NCBI RefSeq assembly: GCF_002056795.1
Contig: NZ_CP020104.1
Span: forward strand, 186,001 to 250,000
Source: Spirosoma aerolatum
GTDB taxonomy: Bacteria; Bacteroidota; Bacteroidia; Cytophagales; Spirosomataceae
Reading direction: 5' to 3'
Length of the DNA stretch: 64,000 nucleotides
The notes below the pieces were generated by a model. That model was not told where the DNA came from. It saw nothing but the letters and a program-made list of their open reading frames with translations, and searched no databases. Position 1 is the stretch's first letter, and each line of letters starts with the position of its first letter. This document shows positions 18,146 through 28,400 of the stretch, piece by piece. The position numbers and the translations under genes are program-made.

Positions 18146-19207
18146 ATGCATAAGTTGCTTGCAGTATACCAATTTTTAGGCCGTTTGTGGATTCACAAAC
18201 GGCTTTTTTACGGGTTAATGGGCTTGCTTCTAACTAGCGGTGTATCGGCGCAAATGCGCTTCAGTTTCCATCGGGGACTCATGGGCACGCAGTTCAATCT
18301 CATTGTTTACGCCCCCGACAGTGTTGTTGCTCAACAGGTAAACGCTGCGGTTTCGGCTCGGATGGATTCGCTGAATCAAATTATGAGCGATTACCTCGAT
18401 GGCTCCGAAATCAATCGACTGTCGGCAACGGCCGGGTCGGGAAAATGGGTGCCTGTATCGACAGACCTGTTTCATGTGTTACAAAAAGCGCAGACCATAG
18501 CCCGGTTGTCGAACGGCCGATTCGATCCGACCATCGGGCCTTTATCGCTACTATGGCGGAGGGCCGTACGGCGGAAGGAGTTTCCATCGGCCAAAGAACG
18601 TCGACGGGCCAGGCAGGCGGTTGGCTATCGATTCATAGAACTCGATAGCCTTCATCGTTCGGTTCGATTGCTAAAGCCAGGTATGCGGCTGGATGTTGGT
18701 GGGATAGGCCAAGGTTTTGCCGTCGATGAAGCCTTAAAAACAGTACACGCTTTAGGTGTTCAAGCCACTTTACTCGACATTGGCGGGGATATTCTCGTTG
18801 GGGCAGCGCCCCCCAAATCGAACGGGTGGCGGGTGGAAATTAGCTCAGGAAAAGTAAACGATCAGGATACGATAACCATACTGCTTCATGATGCCGCCAT
18901 TACAACATCGGGTGATACGTATCGATTCCTGGAACATAAGGGCCGACGGTATTCCCACATTATGAATCCCCGATCAGGACTTGGCTTGCGGCATTTCGTC
19001 CGGGCAACGGTACTGGCACCTACGGGCTATCAGGCCGATGCACTTACTAAAGTATTTAGTGTAGCTGGCTTACGAAAATCTAAGAAATTACTGAAGCGAT
19101 TTCCAGGCGTAGACGTATTGATGGTGGAAAATAAAAACGGCCGACTGCACGTATGGCAATCGGCCGGGTTCCAGCAACTGGAGATTTCCAGGTTAAGAAA
19201 ACGCTAA
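18146..19207 (+). CDS. apbE: FAD:protein FMN transferase (ApbE)
   Basis: ApbE attaches FMN covalently to threonine residues of exported flavoproteins such as NqrB/NqrC. The 353-residue frame carries the FAD/Mg-binding core DVGGIGQGFAVDEAL and later TTSGDTYRFLE and SHIMNPRSG, all family signatures. A hydrophobic stretch ending GVSAQ is a probable export signal. The start is uncertain: ATG 18146 would place a perfect terminator hairpin (18180-18209) within the coding region, so TTG 18185 (giving WIHKRLFYGLMG as signal) or ATG 18218 is possible. The stop is only 4 bases from that of the convergent oxidoreductase gene. Confidence 0.93.
   Translation: MHKLLAVYQFLGRLWIHKRLFYGLMGLLLTSGVSAQMRFSFHRGLMGTQFNLIVYAPDSVVAQQVNAAVSARMDSLNQIMSDYLDGSEINRLSATAGSGKWVPVSTDLFHVLQKAQTIARLSNGRFDPTIGPLSLLWRRAVRRKEFPSAKERRRARQAVGYRFIELDSLHRSVRLLKPGMRLDVGGIGQGFAVDEALKTVHALGVQATLLDIGGDILVGAAPPKSNGWRVEISSGKVNDQDTITILLHDAAITTSGDTYRFLEHKGRRYSHIMNPRSGLGLRHFVRATVLAPTGYQADALTKVFSVAGLRKSKKLLKRFPGVDVLMVENKNGRLHVWQSAGFQQLEISRLRKR
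18180..18209 (+). terminator. Intrinsic terminator of aroC, overlapping the apbE frame
   Basis: A perfect 10-bp stem (18180-18189 with 18194-18203) has a four-base loop and a run of six T. It lies 88 bases after the aroC stop. It also lies within the longest apbE reading frame, which makes the upstream ATG of apbE doubtful. Confidence 0.7.
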
Positions 19208-19211
19208 TGAA

Positions 19212-20579
19212 TTATACAGCAATGGTTTTGCCGGGTACTGCAATCTGGTAGTAGCCGTCTTTATCAGGTAGGCTCTTAGGCATTGCATCCCAAGCCAGGG
19301 TGGTTGGGAACAGGTCGATTTGCGAGTTCAGGGCTTCATCCCATTTTACGGTTTTGCCCGAGTATGATGCCATACGGCCCATAATGGCGGTCATTGTACT
19401 TTTGGCACCATGCTCGGCATCAGCAAATTTGTACTGACCTTTGGCAATAGCATCAAAAAGTTCGTCGTGCTCAATCTGGTACGGGCTTATGTCTGTTTTG
19501 GCGTTGTAGGTGTAAATCGGCTGACCATTGTAACCGACTAAGCTACTGGTTTTCTTTTCCATCCCTTCAATTTTACCTTTTGTGCCAAGGAACAACTCAT
19601 CGACTCGGCTGTAGGTACCTTCGTAGTGGCGACACTGGCTGTTGATGGTGCTTCCGTCGGCGTAAGTAAAATCGATGATGTGGTGGTCGAAAATCTCACC
19701 GTCATCTTTTCCATTTCGTACCTGACGGCCGCCCGTACCCTGGCAGGAAACCGGATAGCCTTTTTTCACCCAGTTGGCTACATCGATGTTGTGGATGTGT
19801 TGCTCGTTGATATGGTCGCCACACAGCCAGTTGAAATAATACCAGTTGCGCATCTGGTAATCCATTTCGGTCTGATTCGGTTTGCGGGGTTTGTGCCACA
19901 CTCCTCCACTTACCCAATATACCTGTCCGCCGATGATATCGCCAATGGCTCCATCGTGGATGCGCTTAATCATTTCACGGTAGCTGGGCTGATAGTGACG
20001 CTGTAAACCCACCACAACGTTCAGTTTTTTCTTCTTCGCTTCTTCGGCGGCTGCCAGCACCCGACGAACACCCGGCGCATCGGTAGCCACTGGTTTTTCC
20101 ATGAAGATTTGCTTGCTCTGGCGAACGGCTTCTTCGAAATGGCTGGGCCGGAAACCCGGCGGGGTAGCCAGAATAACCACATCGGCCAGCGCTATTGCCT
20201 GCTTGTAAGCGTCGAAACCGACAAATTTATGATCTTCAGGGACGTTGAGTTTGGGTGACCCATCGGGCGACTTAATATTTTTGGCCGTCAGGAAATTGCT
20301 GATGTTCTGATACGATTCGTCCAGACGATCGCGGAACGCATCAGCCATGGCTACGATCTGCACATTTTGTTTGGTGCTCAGTGCCTGCTGGGCTGCTCCG
20401 GTGCCGCGTCCACCGCAACCGATAAGCGCTACTTTGATGGTGTCGTTGACCGAGAAGTGATATCCTGGATGCCCACTTGCTTTTGCACTGAAAGGAAGGC
20501 TACCCAGAATAGCTCCTCCGGTAAGCAGGCCCGAAGCTTTTAAAAACTCCCGGCGGTCCTGATTGGATTCGTTTGCCAT
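19212..20579 (-). CDS. Exported Gfo/Idh/MocA family oxidoreductase
   Basis: The 455-residue protein starts with a twin-arginine signal (RREFLKASGLL, Arg9-Arg10), so it should be exported folded with its cofactor. The NAD(P)-binding motif GCGGRGTG follows at 54-61, then EKPVATDAPGVRR, the usual Gfo/Idh/MocA Lys-Pro motif, about residue 141. Members oxidise or isomerise sugars and cyclitols in glycan-using Bacteroidota. The substrate is not evident. It is divergent from the TonB receptor gene at 20790, and the two could share a regulatory region. Confidence 0.93.
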   Translation of the reverse strand: MANESNQDRREFLKASGLLTGGAILGSLPFSAKASGHPGYHFSVNDTIKVALIGCGGRGTGAAQQALSTKQNVQIVAMADAFRDRLDESYQNISNFLTAKNIKSPDGSPKLNVPEDHKFVGFDAYKQAIALADVVILATPPGFRPSHFEEAVRQSKQIFMEKPVATDAPGVRRVLAAAEEAKKKKLNVVVGLQRHYQPSYREMIKRIHDGAIGDIIGGQVYWVSGGVWHKPRKPNQTEMDYQMRNWYYFNWLCGDHINEQHIHNIDVANWVKKGYPVSCQGTGGRQVRNGKDDGEIFDHHIIDFTYADGSTINSQCRHYEGTYSRVDELFLGTKGKIEGMEKKTSSLVGYNGQPIYTYNAKTDISPYQIEHDELFDAIAKGQYKFADAEHGAKSTMTAIMGRMASYSGKTVKWDEALNSQIDLFPTTLAWDAMPKSLPDKDGYYQIAVPGKTIAV

Positions 20580-20708
20580 GTGTACAGAAAATTCGTTTGA
20601 GAAAGTCGCGTTAGAAAAGGCAGCAATACGAAAGATTTACTATTGAATGAGTAAAACAGCCTACGCTAGTAGACACATGACAAAAAATATTTATCAATTT
20701 GGGGAAAA

Positions 20709-20742
20709 TTTTGTACTAAAAGCAGACTTATCGCTAGTTTAG
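20709..20742 (+). promoter_or_regulatory. Candidate promoter of the TonB receptor
   Basis: TTTTG at 20709-20713 and TAGTTTAG at 20735-20742, spaced by 21 bases, match the Bacteroidota -33 (TTTG) and -7 (TAnnTTTG) boxes with one mismatch in the latter. Position is about 48 bases before the preferred ATG. Confidence 0.4.
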
Positions 20743-20789
20743 CGTCAAAGGAATAGAGGTTAATGTCATCCATCTTTTATTGTACACAT

Positions 20790-23700
20790 ATGAGAAGAAT
20801 ACTTACTTATTCGGTTCTCTTTTTGGTTCTGTTCAGCCTGGTAAGTTTTACAGCGCTGGCTCAGACACGGATTTCCGGAAAAGTGACCGATGAAGCCCAG
20901 AAGGGCGCCCTGGCGGGTATTAGCATTGCTATAAAGGGTAAAGTAATTGGGACGATTACCGACCAGAATGGCACTTTTTCACTCACAACAAACACGCCAA
21001 CGCCTTTCGTCATCGCTGTGACAGGGGTTGGATTCCAAACGCAGGAATTTACGATTAATGGAGATCGAACGGATCTGAATGTACAACTAAAAGAGCAGGT
21101 AATGCTCGGTCAGGAAGTAGTTGTGTCGGCCTCGCGGGTTGAAGAGAGTGTATTGAAATCACCTGTGTCGGTTGAACGGCTGGATATCCGAACGTTTCAG
21201 TCGACCCCCAGTGCTACGTTTTATGATGCCTTGCAGAATATCAAAGGCGTCGATATGAGTACGCAGAGTTTGACGTTTAAATCGGTAAACGTGCGCGGGT
21301 TCGGCGCAAACGGGAACACTCGGGTGGTACAATTGCTTGATGGAATGGACAACCAGGCGCCGGGGCTTAACTTCTCGGTAGGCAATATTGCCGGTGTTTC
21401 TGAACTGGACCTGGAGAGTGTTGAATTGTTGCCCGGTGCGGCTTCGGCTTTGTATGGCCCCAATGCCATCAACGGATTGTTGCTGATGACCTCAAAAAGC
21501 CCGTTTCAGTATCAGGGTTTGAGTGCGTACGTGAAAGGTGGCGTGATGAATGCCAGCAACCGTACCACGGCTACGACGCCTTTCTACGATGCGGCTTTCC
21601 GCTATGCCAAAGCCTTCAATAACAAATTTGCTTTTAAAGTAGGTGTGTCGTATCTGTCGGCAAAAGACTGGCAGGCAACGGATTATCGCGATCAGAGCTA
21701 TTCAAACGGCTATACACTCGACAATGGTACGCGAGCCAATAATCCCGGTTATGATGGGGTAAATATTTATGGCGATGCTAGTGCCAACATGTACGCCAGC
21801 CTATTTGGGAATGGACAGCCCGGAACGGGTGCCAATGGCACGTCGCAAGTGTTGGGGTTAATTGCAACGACTCAGCTTGCGCAGGCTGGTAACAGGACGC
21901 TACCCCAGCTAACCGGTCTTTCTCCCCAGCAGATTTTTAATATCCTGATTCCTAATCTGAATATTTCACGGACGGGGTATCTGGAAAGTGACCTGGTTAA
22001 TTACAATGCTACGAACCTGAAGTTGAATGGTGCATTGCATTATCGATTGAATGATAATGTGGAGGCTATTTTACAGGCCAACTGGGGTACAGGAACTACG
22101 GTCTACACAGGAGCCGACCGCTATTACATCAAAGGGTTCAAGTTAGGGCAGTATAAACTCGAACTGCGTGGCTCAAATTTCTTCGTACGGGCTTACACCA
22201 CGCAAGAACGTTCGGGCGATGCCTATGCAACTTCCATATTGGGTCAGGGTATTAACGAAGCCTGGAGTGGTAGTGCATCAACCTGGTTTCCAACTTTCTT
22301 TGGAGCGTATGCCCAAAATGCGCTGCTTGGCTATGCTGGTGCTTACTTAACAGCCTTGGGATCTGGTCAAACGCAGTCGGCGGCATTGGCTGCCGCTCAG
22401 GCCTATGCTTCCAGTCAGCAGGGGACACTGTTAACCAATTCAAGAGATGCTGCGGATAAAGGGCGCTATTTGCCAGGTTCGGCTGAGTTTCAGAATGCGC
22501 TGGATAAGGTAGCAGCAAAACCGATTCCCGGTGATGCAAACGGAGTAGGGGCTCGGTTCCTGGATAAAACGAACCTTTACCATGCCGAATTTATGTATAA
22601 TTTCAGCAAGGCAATTGATCCTAAACTTGTCGAGTTGATTGTAGGGGCCAACTTCCGTCGGTATGCGCTGAATTCTGAAGGTACGCTCTTTGCCCGTGAT
22701 GAAAACGGTAAGGAATATAATATCGACGAATACGGTGCCTATGCGCAGGCTTCGAAAACGATTGCCGATGTGTTGAAACTAACCGGCTCGCTGCGGTACG
22801 ACAAAAACCAGAATTTTAAAGCGCAGGTAAGCCCTCGTCTGTCGGCGGTATTGACGGTAAGCAAGGTGCATAATTTCCGGGCGTCATTCCAGCGCGGTTT
22901 CCGTATTCCAACCACGCAGGATCAGTATATCGATCTGAATACGCCGAGCGCCCGACTGATTGGTGGTTTGCCGCTTTTCAAACAGCGCTACAACTTTAGC
23001 GGTAGTCCGGTCTATACACTTCAATCGGTTCAGGCATTCGGGGCACTTTTGCAGCAAAATGGAGCTTCAGCATTGCCACAGGCGCTGGGCTTGCTGAAAA
23101 CAGCTACCGATCCAGGCTATGATCCTGAACGGGTGGAAACCTACGAAGTGGGCTACAAAGGCCTGATCGGCAATAAGCTTTTCATCGATGCCTATTACTA
23201 CTACAACCGTTTCCTGAATTTCCTGGGTAACCAGATCGTAGTACAGGGTAAAACACCAGTCACCCTAGCTGATCCTGTATCTACCCTTCAACTGGTTAGT
23301 AGTTCGACACGTAATGTTTATACATACCCAGTCAATTCGGCCACTACGGTCAAAAATGCAGGATGGGCTATCGGTGTGGATTATTTATTGCCAGGTAGTT
23401 ACATGATTGGCGGTAACGTCTCTTCGAATTATCTGGTCGACAAAGATCAGATTCCGACCGGTTTCGTAACGCAATTCAATACGCCCAAATACCGCTACAA
23501 CTTCTCGTTCGGGAATCGGAATCTGGCGGGTACAGGTATTGGTTTCAACGTTGTTTTCCGCGCTCAGGAATCATTCCTGTGGGAGTCGAGCTTTGCCAAT
23601 ACAGAAGCTACGGGCCGTCAACAAACGATCATTCCGGCTTATAGCACGCTCGACGCACAGATCAGCAAGAAAATCCCCAGCATCAAGTCCATCCTGAAAG

Positions 23701-23807
23701 TAGGTGGTACCAACCTGACAGGCAAGCTCTATACGCAATCGTGGGGTAACCCAAGTGTCGGTTCGATGTACTACATCAGTCTTACGTTCGACCAGTTGAT
23801 GAACTAA
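20790..23807 (+). CDS. TonB-dependent outer-membrane receptor with carboxypeptidase-like domain
   Basis: About 1,005 residues from the ATG at 20790; an ATG at 20763 adds nine residues but spoils the signal peptide, so the later start is preferred (MRRILTYSVLF, cut near ALAQ). A CarboxypepD_reg-like domain follows (about 25-105), then the plug (SVNVRGFGANGNTRVVQLLDG, PGAASALYGPNAINGLL) and a 22-strand barrel closing near the C-terminus with YYISLTFDQL. It transports a ligand across the outer membrane with TonB energy. No SusD partner is present, which argues for a siderophore, vitamin or small saccharide rather than a Sus-type glycan, but the ligand is unknown. A strong terminator follows. Confidence 0.93.
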   Translation: MRRILTYSVLFLVLFSLVSFTALAQTRISGKVTDEAQKGALAGISIAIKGKVIGTITDQNGTFSLTTNTPTPFVIAVTGVGFQTQEFTINGDRTDLNVQLKEQVMLGQEVVVSASRVEESVLKSPVSVERLDIRTFQSTPSATFYDALQNIKGVDMSTQSLTFKSVNVRGFGANGNTRVVQLLDGMDNQAPGLNFSVGNIAGVSELDLESVELLPGAASALYGPNAINGLLLMTSKSPFQYQGLSAYVKGGVMNASNRTTATTPFYDAAFRYAKAFNNKFAFKVGVSYLSAKDWQATDYRDQSYSNGYTLDNGTRANNPGYDGVNIYGDASANMYASLFGNGQPGTGANGTSQVLGLIATTQLAQAGNRTLPQLTGLSPQQIFNILIPNLNISRTGYLESDLVNYNATNLKLNGALHYRLNDNVEAILQANWGTGTTVYTGADRYYIKGFKLGQYKLELRGSNFFVRAYTTQERSGDAYATSILGQGINEAWSGSASTWFPTFFGAYAQNALLGYAGAYLTALGSGQTQSAALAAAQAYASSQQGTLLTNSRDAADKGRYLPGSAEFQNALDKVAAKPIPGDANGVGARFLDKTNLYHAEFMYNFSKAIDPKLVELIVGANFRRYALNSEGTLFARDENGKEYNIDEYGAYAQASKTIADVLKLTGSLRYDKNQNFKAQVSPRLSAVLTVSKVHNFRASFQRGFRIPTTQDQYIDLNTPSARLIGGLPLFKQRYNFSGSPVYTLQSVQAFGALLQQNGASALPQALGLLKTATDPGYDPERVETYEVGYKGLIGNKLFIDAYYYYNRFLNFLGNQIVVQGKTPVTLADPVSTLQLVSSSTRNVYTYPVNSATTVKNAGWAIGVDYLLPGSYMIGGNVSSNYLVDKDQIPTGFVTQFNTPKYRYNFSFGNRNLAGTGIGFNVVFRAQESFLWESSFANTEATGRQQTIIPAYSTLDAQISKKIPSIKSILKVGGTNLTGKLYTQSWGNPSVGSMYYISLTFDQLMN

Positions 23808-23830
23808 GAAGCGTAGCAGCTCGTGTTTTT

Positions 23831-23868
23831 AAAGCCCTGTACTCGTCGTAATGAGTGCAGGGCTTTTT
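23831..23868 (+). terminator. Intrinsic terminator after the TonB receptor gene
   Basis: The 14-bp stem (23831-23844 with 23853-23866, one G-U pair) has an 8-base loop and runs into T-rich sequence. It is 23 bases past the stop. Confidence 0.85.
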
Positions 23869-23970
23869 ATTGTTATGTCTGACAAAGCTGTGTTGGCGAA
23901 CTTTTAGGGCATTTCCTGCCTTTCTGGAATAGCACCTCGTCTTAACTTAATCTGGCTACCCACTACACGA

Positions 23971-25349
23971 TTGAGCAACGATACATCTACTCCGCACGCT
24001 TCTGATTCAGTCCCAACCGCTTTACCGCGTCGCCTGACGCTGTTGCAGGGTACTGCGTTGAATATGATCGACATGGTTGGCATTGGGCCATTTGTCGTAT
24101 TGCCTCTGATTATCAAAACGATGGGTGGTGGCCTATTTCTTTGGGCCTGGGTATTGGGTGCGGTGGTTTCCTTAATTGATGCCTTTGTCTGGAGCGAATT
24201 GGGGGCCGCCTTTCCGCAGGCTGGCGGTAGCTACAATTTCCTGAAAATTGCGTATGGCGAACAGCGTTGGGGGCGTCTCCTTTCGTTTCTGTATGTTTGG
24301 CAAACGCTGATTCAGGCTCCCCTTGTTGTGGCTTCGGGCGCCATTGGTTTCGCTCAGTATACCACTTATTTAATGCCGCTGGAAGTATGGCAGCAAAAAG
24401 CTGTTTCGGGTGGGGTGGTGCTGGTGATCATTGCACTTTTATATCGGAAAATCGATTCGATTGGCAAAATTGGCCTGGTCATGTGGGGCGCTGTTCTACT
24501 CACGCTTGGGGTAATTATTATTGGGGGCTGAGTAATATTCGGATTCCCATAGGCGACACCTTGCAGGCTATGGGTTCGGGAAGTAGCAGGCTGCTGGCTG
24601 CTGGTTTAGGTCATGCATCCGTCAAGACAATTTACTGTTATTTAGGTTATTACAATGTGTGCCATCTGGGGGGTGAAATTAAGCACCCCACCCGGAATAT
24701 TCCCGCCAGCATGTTTATTTCGATTGTTGGCATCGCTGTGCTGTACCTACTGATGAACGTCAGCGTCGTTAGCGTAGTACCCTGGCGAACGGCTCAGGAA
24801 AGCACCTTTATTGTAAGCACGTTTATCGAAACATTGTACGGAAATCGCGCAGCTCAGTTGGCTACGGTCTTAGTCCTGATGGTAGCGTTTTCATCGTTGT
24901 TTGCCGTTTTATTGGGTTACTCACGGGTGCCTTACGCGGCTGCTGCTGATGGGCAGTTTTTTCGAATTTTCGCCCGATTGCACCCAACGCGCCAATTCCC
25001 CTATGTTTCGCTGCTGTTTTTGGGCGGGCTAGGTTTTCTTTTCAGTCTGCTATTCCGGCTAGGGGATGTGATTACGGCTATTCTGGCTATGCGGATTGTG
25101 ATTCAATTTGTTGGCCAGGCAATTGGGCTGATTTTGCTGCATCGTCGTCGGAAACCCGAGTTCTTTCCATTCCGAATGCCTTTATACCCGTTACCAGTAT
25201 TCCTGGCTATAGCTGTCTGGCTATTTATTTTCTTCTCAACGGGTCTGACGTTTATGCTTTCCGGGCTAACCGTAATTGGCCTAGGTATTATTGGATTTCT
25301 GGTATCAGCAGGTTATCGAAAGCAATGGCCATTTGAGAAACTTAGCTAA
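23971..25349 (+). pseudogene. APC family amino-acid permease split by a single-base frameshift
   Basis: The N-terminal frame (TTG start 23971, stop 24531, 187 residues) begins LTLLQGTALNMIDMVGIGPF, the first membrane helix of an APC-superfamily permease. The C-terminal half continues in the frame shifted by -1 from about 24528 to 25349, with GLGHASVKTIYCYLGYYN and six or so further helices. Adding one G to the G5 tract at 24523-24527 would give IGGLSN and a single protein of about 459 residues, a normal length. The family imports amino acids by proton symport. Either this is a real pseudogene, a slippage-dependent gene, or a homopolymer sequencing error. There is no ATG near the N-terminus, so the TTG start is inferred from family alignment. 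Confidence 0.85.
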
Positions 25350-25357
25350 TGTAACGT

Positions 25358-25421
25358 AACCGCAAGGACGCTAAGGCGCAAAGAATTTATATACTCTTCG
25401 CGCCTTAGCGTCCTTGCGGTT
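25358..25421. repeat. Perfect 22-bp inverted repeat between convergent genes
   Basis: Arms 25358-25379 and 25400-25421 are exact reverse complements (core CGCAAGGACGCTAAGGCGC) with a 20-base spacer. It fills the junction between the permease remnant and the convergent FAD/Fe-S gene and could stop transcription from both sides; it also looks like a dispersed repeat. Confidence 0.8.
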
Positions 25422-25438
25422 TATGTAATAAAGTAAAT

Positions 25439-28400
25439 CTAGCGCAACGCTTCCAGTAAAATTTCGGCAGGATGTTTGGCTTTGCGGGAAGTGCCATCTT
25501 TAATCTGGTGACGGCATGACGTACCCGGTGCGGCTATGATAACTTCCTCAGGCTGCTGCCGAACGGTCGGGAAAAGGACTAACTCACCCACTTTCATCGA
25601 TACGTCGTAATGTTCTGCTTCGTAGCCAAACGAACCAGCCATACCACAGCACCCAGAGGGTATCAGTTGAACCGAATAGTTTTTGGGCAAGGAAAGCGCT
25701 TTTTTACCAGGTACCAGCGACGAGACCGCTTTTTGCTGACAGTGACCGTGCAGTTTAATCACTCGGGTTTCGTCCGTAAACTGATCGGCCCGGATACGTC
25801 CGGCATCAACTTCGCGGGCAATAAATTCTTCAAAAGTCAGGGTGTTTGCGGCCAGTTTTTTGGCATCTTCTACCAACGACTCGTCAACCAGTTCGGGGTA
25901 TTCATCGCGGAACGTCAGAATTGCCGATGGTTCCAGACCAACCAATGGGGTTTCTGACGTAACGACATCTTTTAACAGCCGAATGTTCTTCTCCGCCAGC
26001 GTTTTTGCGTATTTCAGCATCCCTTTCGACAGCGCAGCCCGACCACTTTCACCATGCTCAGGAATAATAACCTGATAGCCTAACCGCTCGAATAATTGAA
26101 TCGCCTTCTGCCCAACTTCGACATCATTGAAATTGGTAAACTCGTCGCAAAAAAGAAGGAGCGAGCGGTTCGACGGGTCGGCGTGAGGAGCAGGGCGTGA
26201 GGAAGGCTGACGCAAGCTATTTTCACTCCTCGCACCTCGTTCCTCAGGCCTATTGCTAAACCATTTTTTTACCGTTGTATTGGCCATTAACGGCATCGTA
26301 CGATCGGGGTGGAAACCAACGAGTCGGTTAGCAACACGCCGGAGAGCCGGGGTGCCCAGCACGCCATTCCAGGCCCAGGGGACAAGTGACGCAATGCCTG
26401 ACAGTTTCGCAAAATTGGCAATGAGCCACGAACGGACCGGAACCCCGTTGGAATCGTAGTAATGCTGCAAAAACTCAGCTTTCAGCTTAGCCACGTCTAC
26501 GTTCGATGGGCACTCATTTTTACAGCCTTTGCAGGATAGGCACAGATCGTAAACGTCTTTAATTTCTTTGTGGTCGAACCGATTTTCTTTCGTTGAATGC
26601 GTTAGCATTTCACGCAGAATGTTGGCCCGTGCCCGCGTTGTATCTTTTTCGTTGCGGGTGGCCATGTAACTGGGGCACATCGTTCCGCCCGATGCCTGCG
26701 TTTTCCGGCAATCGCCCGAACCGTTACATTGCTCGGCATGTTGCAAAACCGTTTGGTCTTTGTACCGGAAATACGTTTGGAAAGTAGGCGTTTGCTGACC
26801 GGCTTCGTACCGAAGAAATGTATCCATCGGTGGCGTTTCAACAATTTTGCCTGGGTTGAAAATGCCTTCCGGATCCCAGGTGTGTTTTAGCTGGCGCATC
26901 AGCTCATAGTTGTGCGCTCCCACCATTTGCGGGATGAACTCGCCCCGAAGCCGCCCGTCGCCATGTTCACCCGAAAGTGAACCGTCGTATTTTTTAACCA
27001 ACGTGGCGATGTCTTCGGCAATTTGCCGATACTGACGATGTCCCTCAGCTGTTTTCAGATTGATGATTGGCCGCAGATGCAACTCCCCCGAACCCGCATG
27101 GGCATAGTACACCGAATGCATATTATGCTTGTGCATGATTTCGTTGAAGTCGCGGATGTAATCGGGTAAGTCGCGTACATCGACGGCGGTATCCTCAATT
27201 ACCGCTACGGCTTTTTCGTCGCCGGGAAGGTTGCCCAGCAAGCCAAGGCCCGCCTTGCGCAACGCCCAGATCTTCTTGGTGTCTTCGCCAAACAGTAGCG
27301 GGTAATGGTAGCCCATGCCTGCCTCCTGCATTTCTGCAATCATGGCAGCTGCTATTGCTTCAACTTCGGCTTTGGTATCGCGCGACAGGTCAACAACCAG
27401 GATAATCGGGAAGTGATCGGTTGGTGTTTTCTGAACAAAGAAGCTGTTTTTCCGCTGTTCAGGGTTGGAGTCTGCCCGTTCGAGAATGATGTCGTCGATC
27501 AGTTCAACAGCGTAGGGTTTATACTTCAGCGCAATCAGCGTAGCTCGTAGCGATTCGTCGATGGAGTGACAATGGACGCATACCAAACCGCTTTCTTTCG
27601 GAGGTAGCGGAACCAGATTAAGCTTGATTTCGGTCAGAAAGCACAGCGTTCCTTCGGAGCCAGCAATAAACTTGGCCAGATTAAACGGCTCCCCACCTTC
27701 TGTGTATGGTTCCATGTCCAACAGCGCATCCAATGCATAGCCCGTATTTCGCCGTTCGATGGTTTTTTTGGGGAAGTTACGCCTGATTTCCTCCTTATTT
27801 TCAGGGTTTGATAGAATCGTGTTCGTTTTGAGCAGAATTTTATCAAGCAGTGTTGCCGACCCATTTTTACGACTTGCTTCACTAACTTGCTTGGTAAGTT
27901 CCCAACCACTCACTGGACCAAACTCAACCTCAGACCCATCGGCCAGCAATGCCTTTACAGCTAGTGTGTGTTCGCGGGTGGCCCGATAAACGACCGAGTT
28001 AGAACCACAGGAATTATTGCCGACCATACCCCCAATCATAGCCCGGTTGGCCGTTGAGGTTTCGGGGCCAAAATAAAGCCCGTATGGTTTTAAAAACAGG
28101 TTCAACTCATCCCTGACCACGCCCGGCTGAACCCGTACCCAACGCTCTTCTGGGTTGACTTCCAATATTTTGGTAAAATGTTTGGAGACGTCAACAACAA
28201 TCCCGTTACCGACTACCTGACCTGCTAATGATGTACCCGCCGTGCGGGGAATTAAGGGTATTTTGTTCTGCCGGGCATACGCAATAAGTGCCTTTAAGTC
28301 CTCAATGGTTTTAGGGACAGCAACGGCTGTAGGCATCTCCCGATAGGCCGAAGCATCCGTAGCATATAAAGTTCTATGCGTAAAGTCATCGAAAAGGTCG

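Noticed and set aside
24511..24535. Programmed -1 frameshift in the APC gene
   Set aside because: The tract does not form a canonical slippery heptamer in frame and no downstream pseudoknot was evident; treated as pseudogene or sequencing error.
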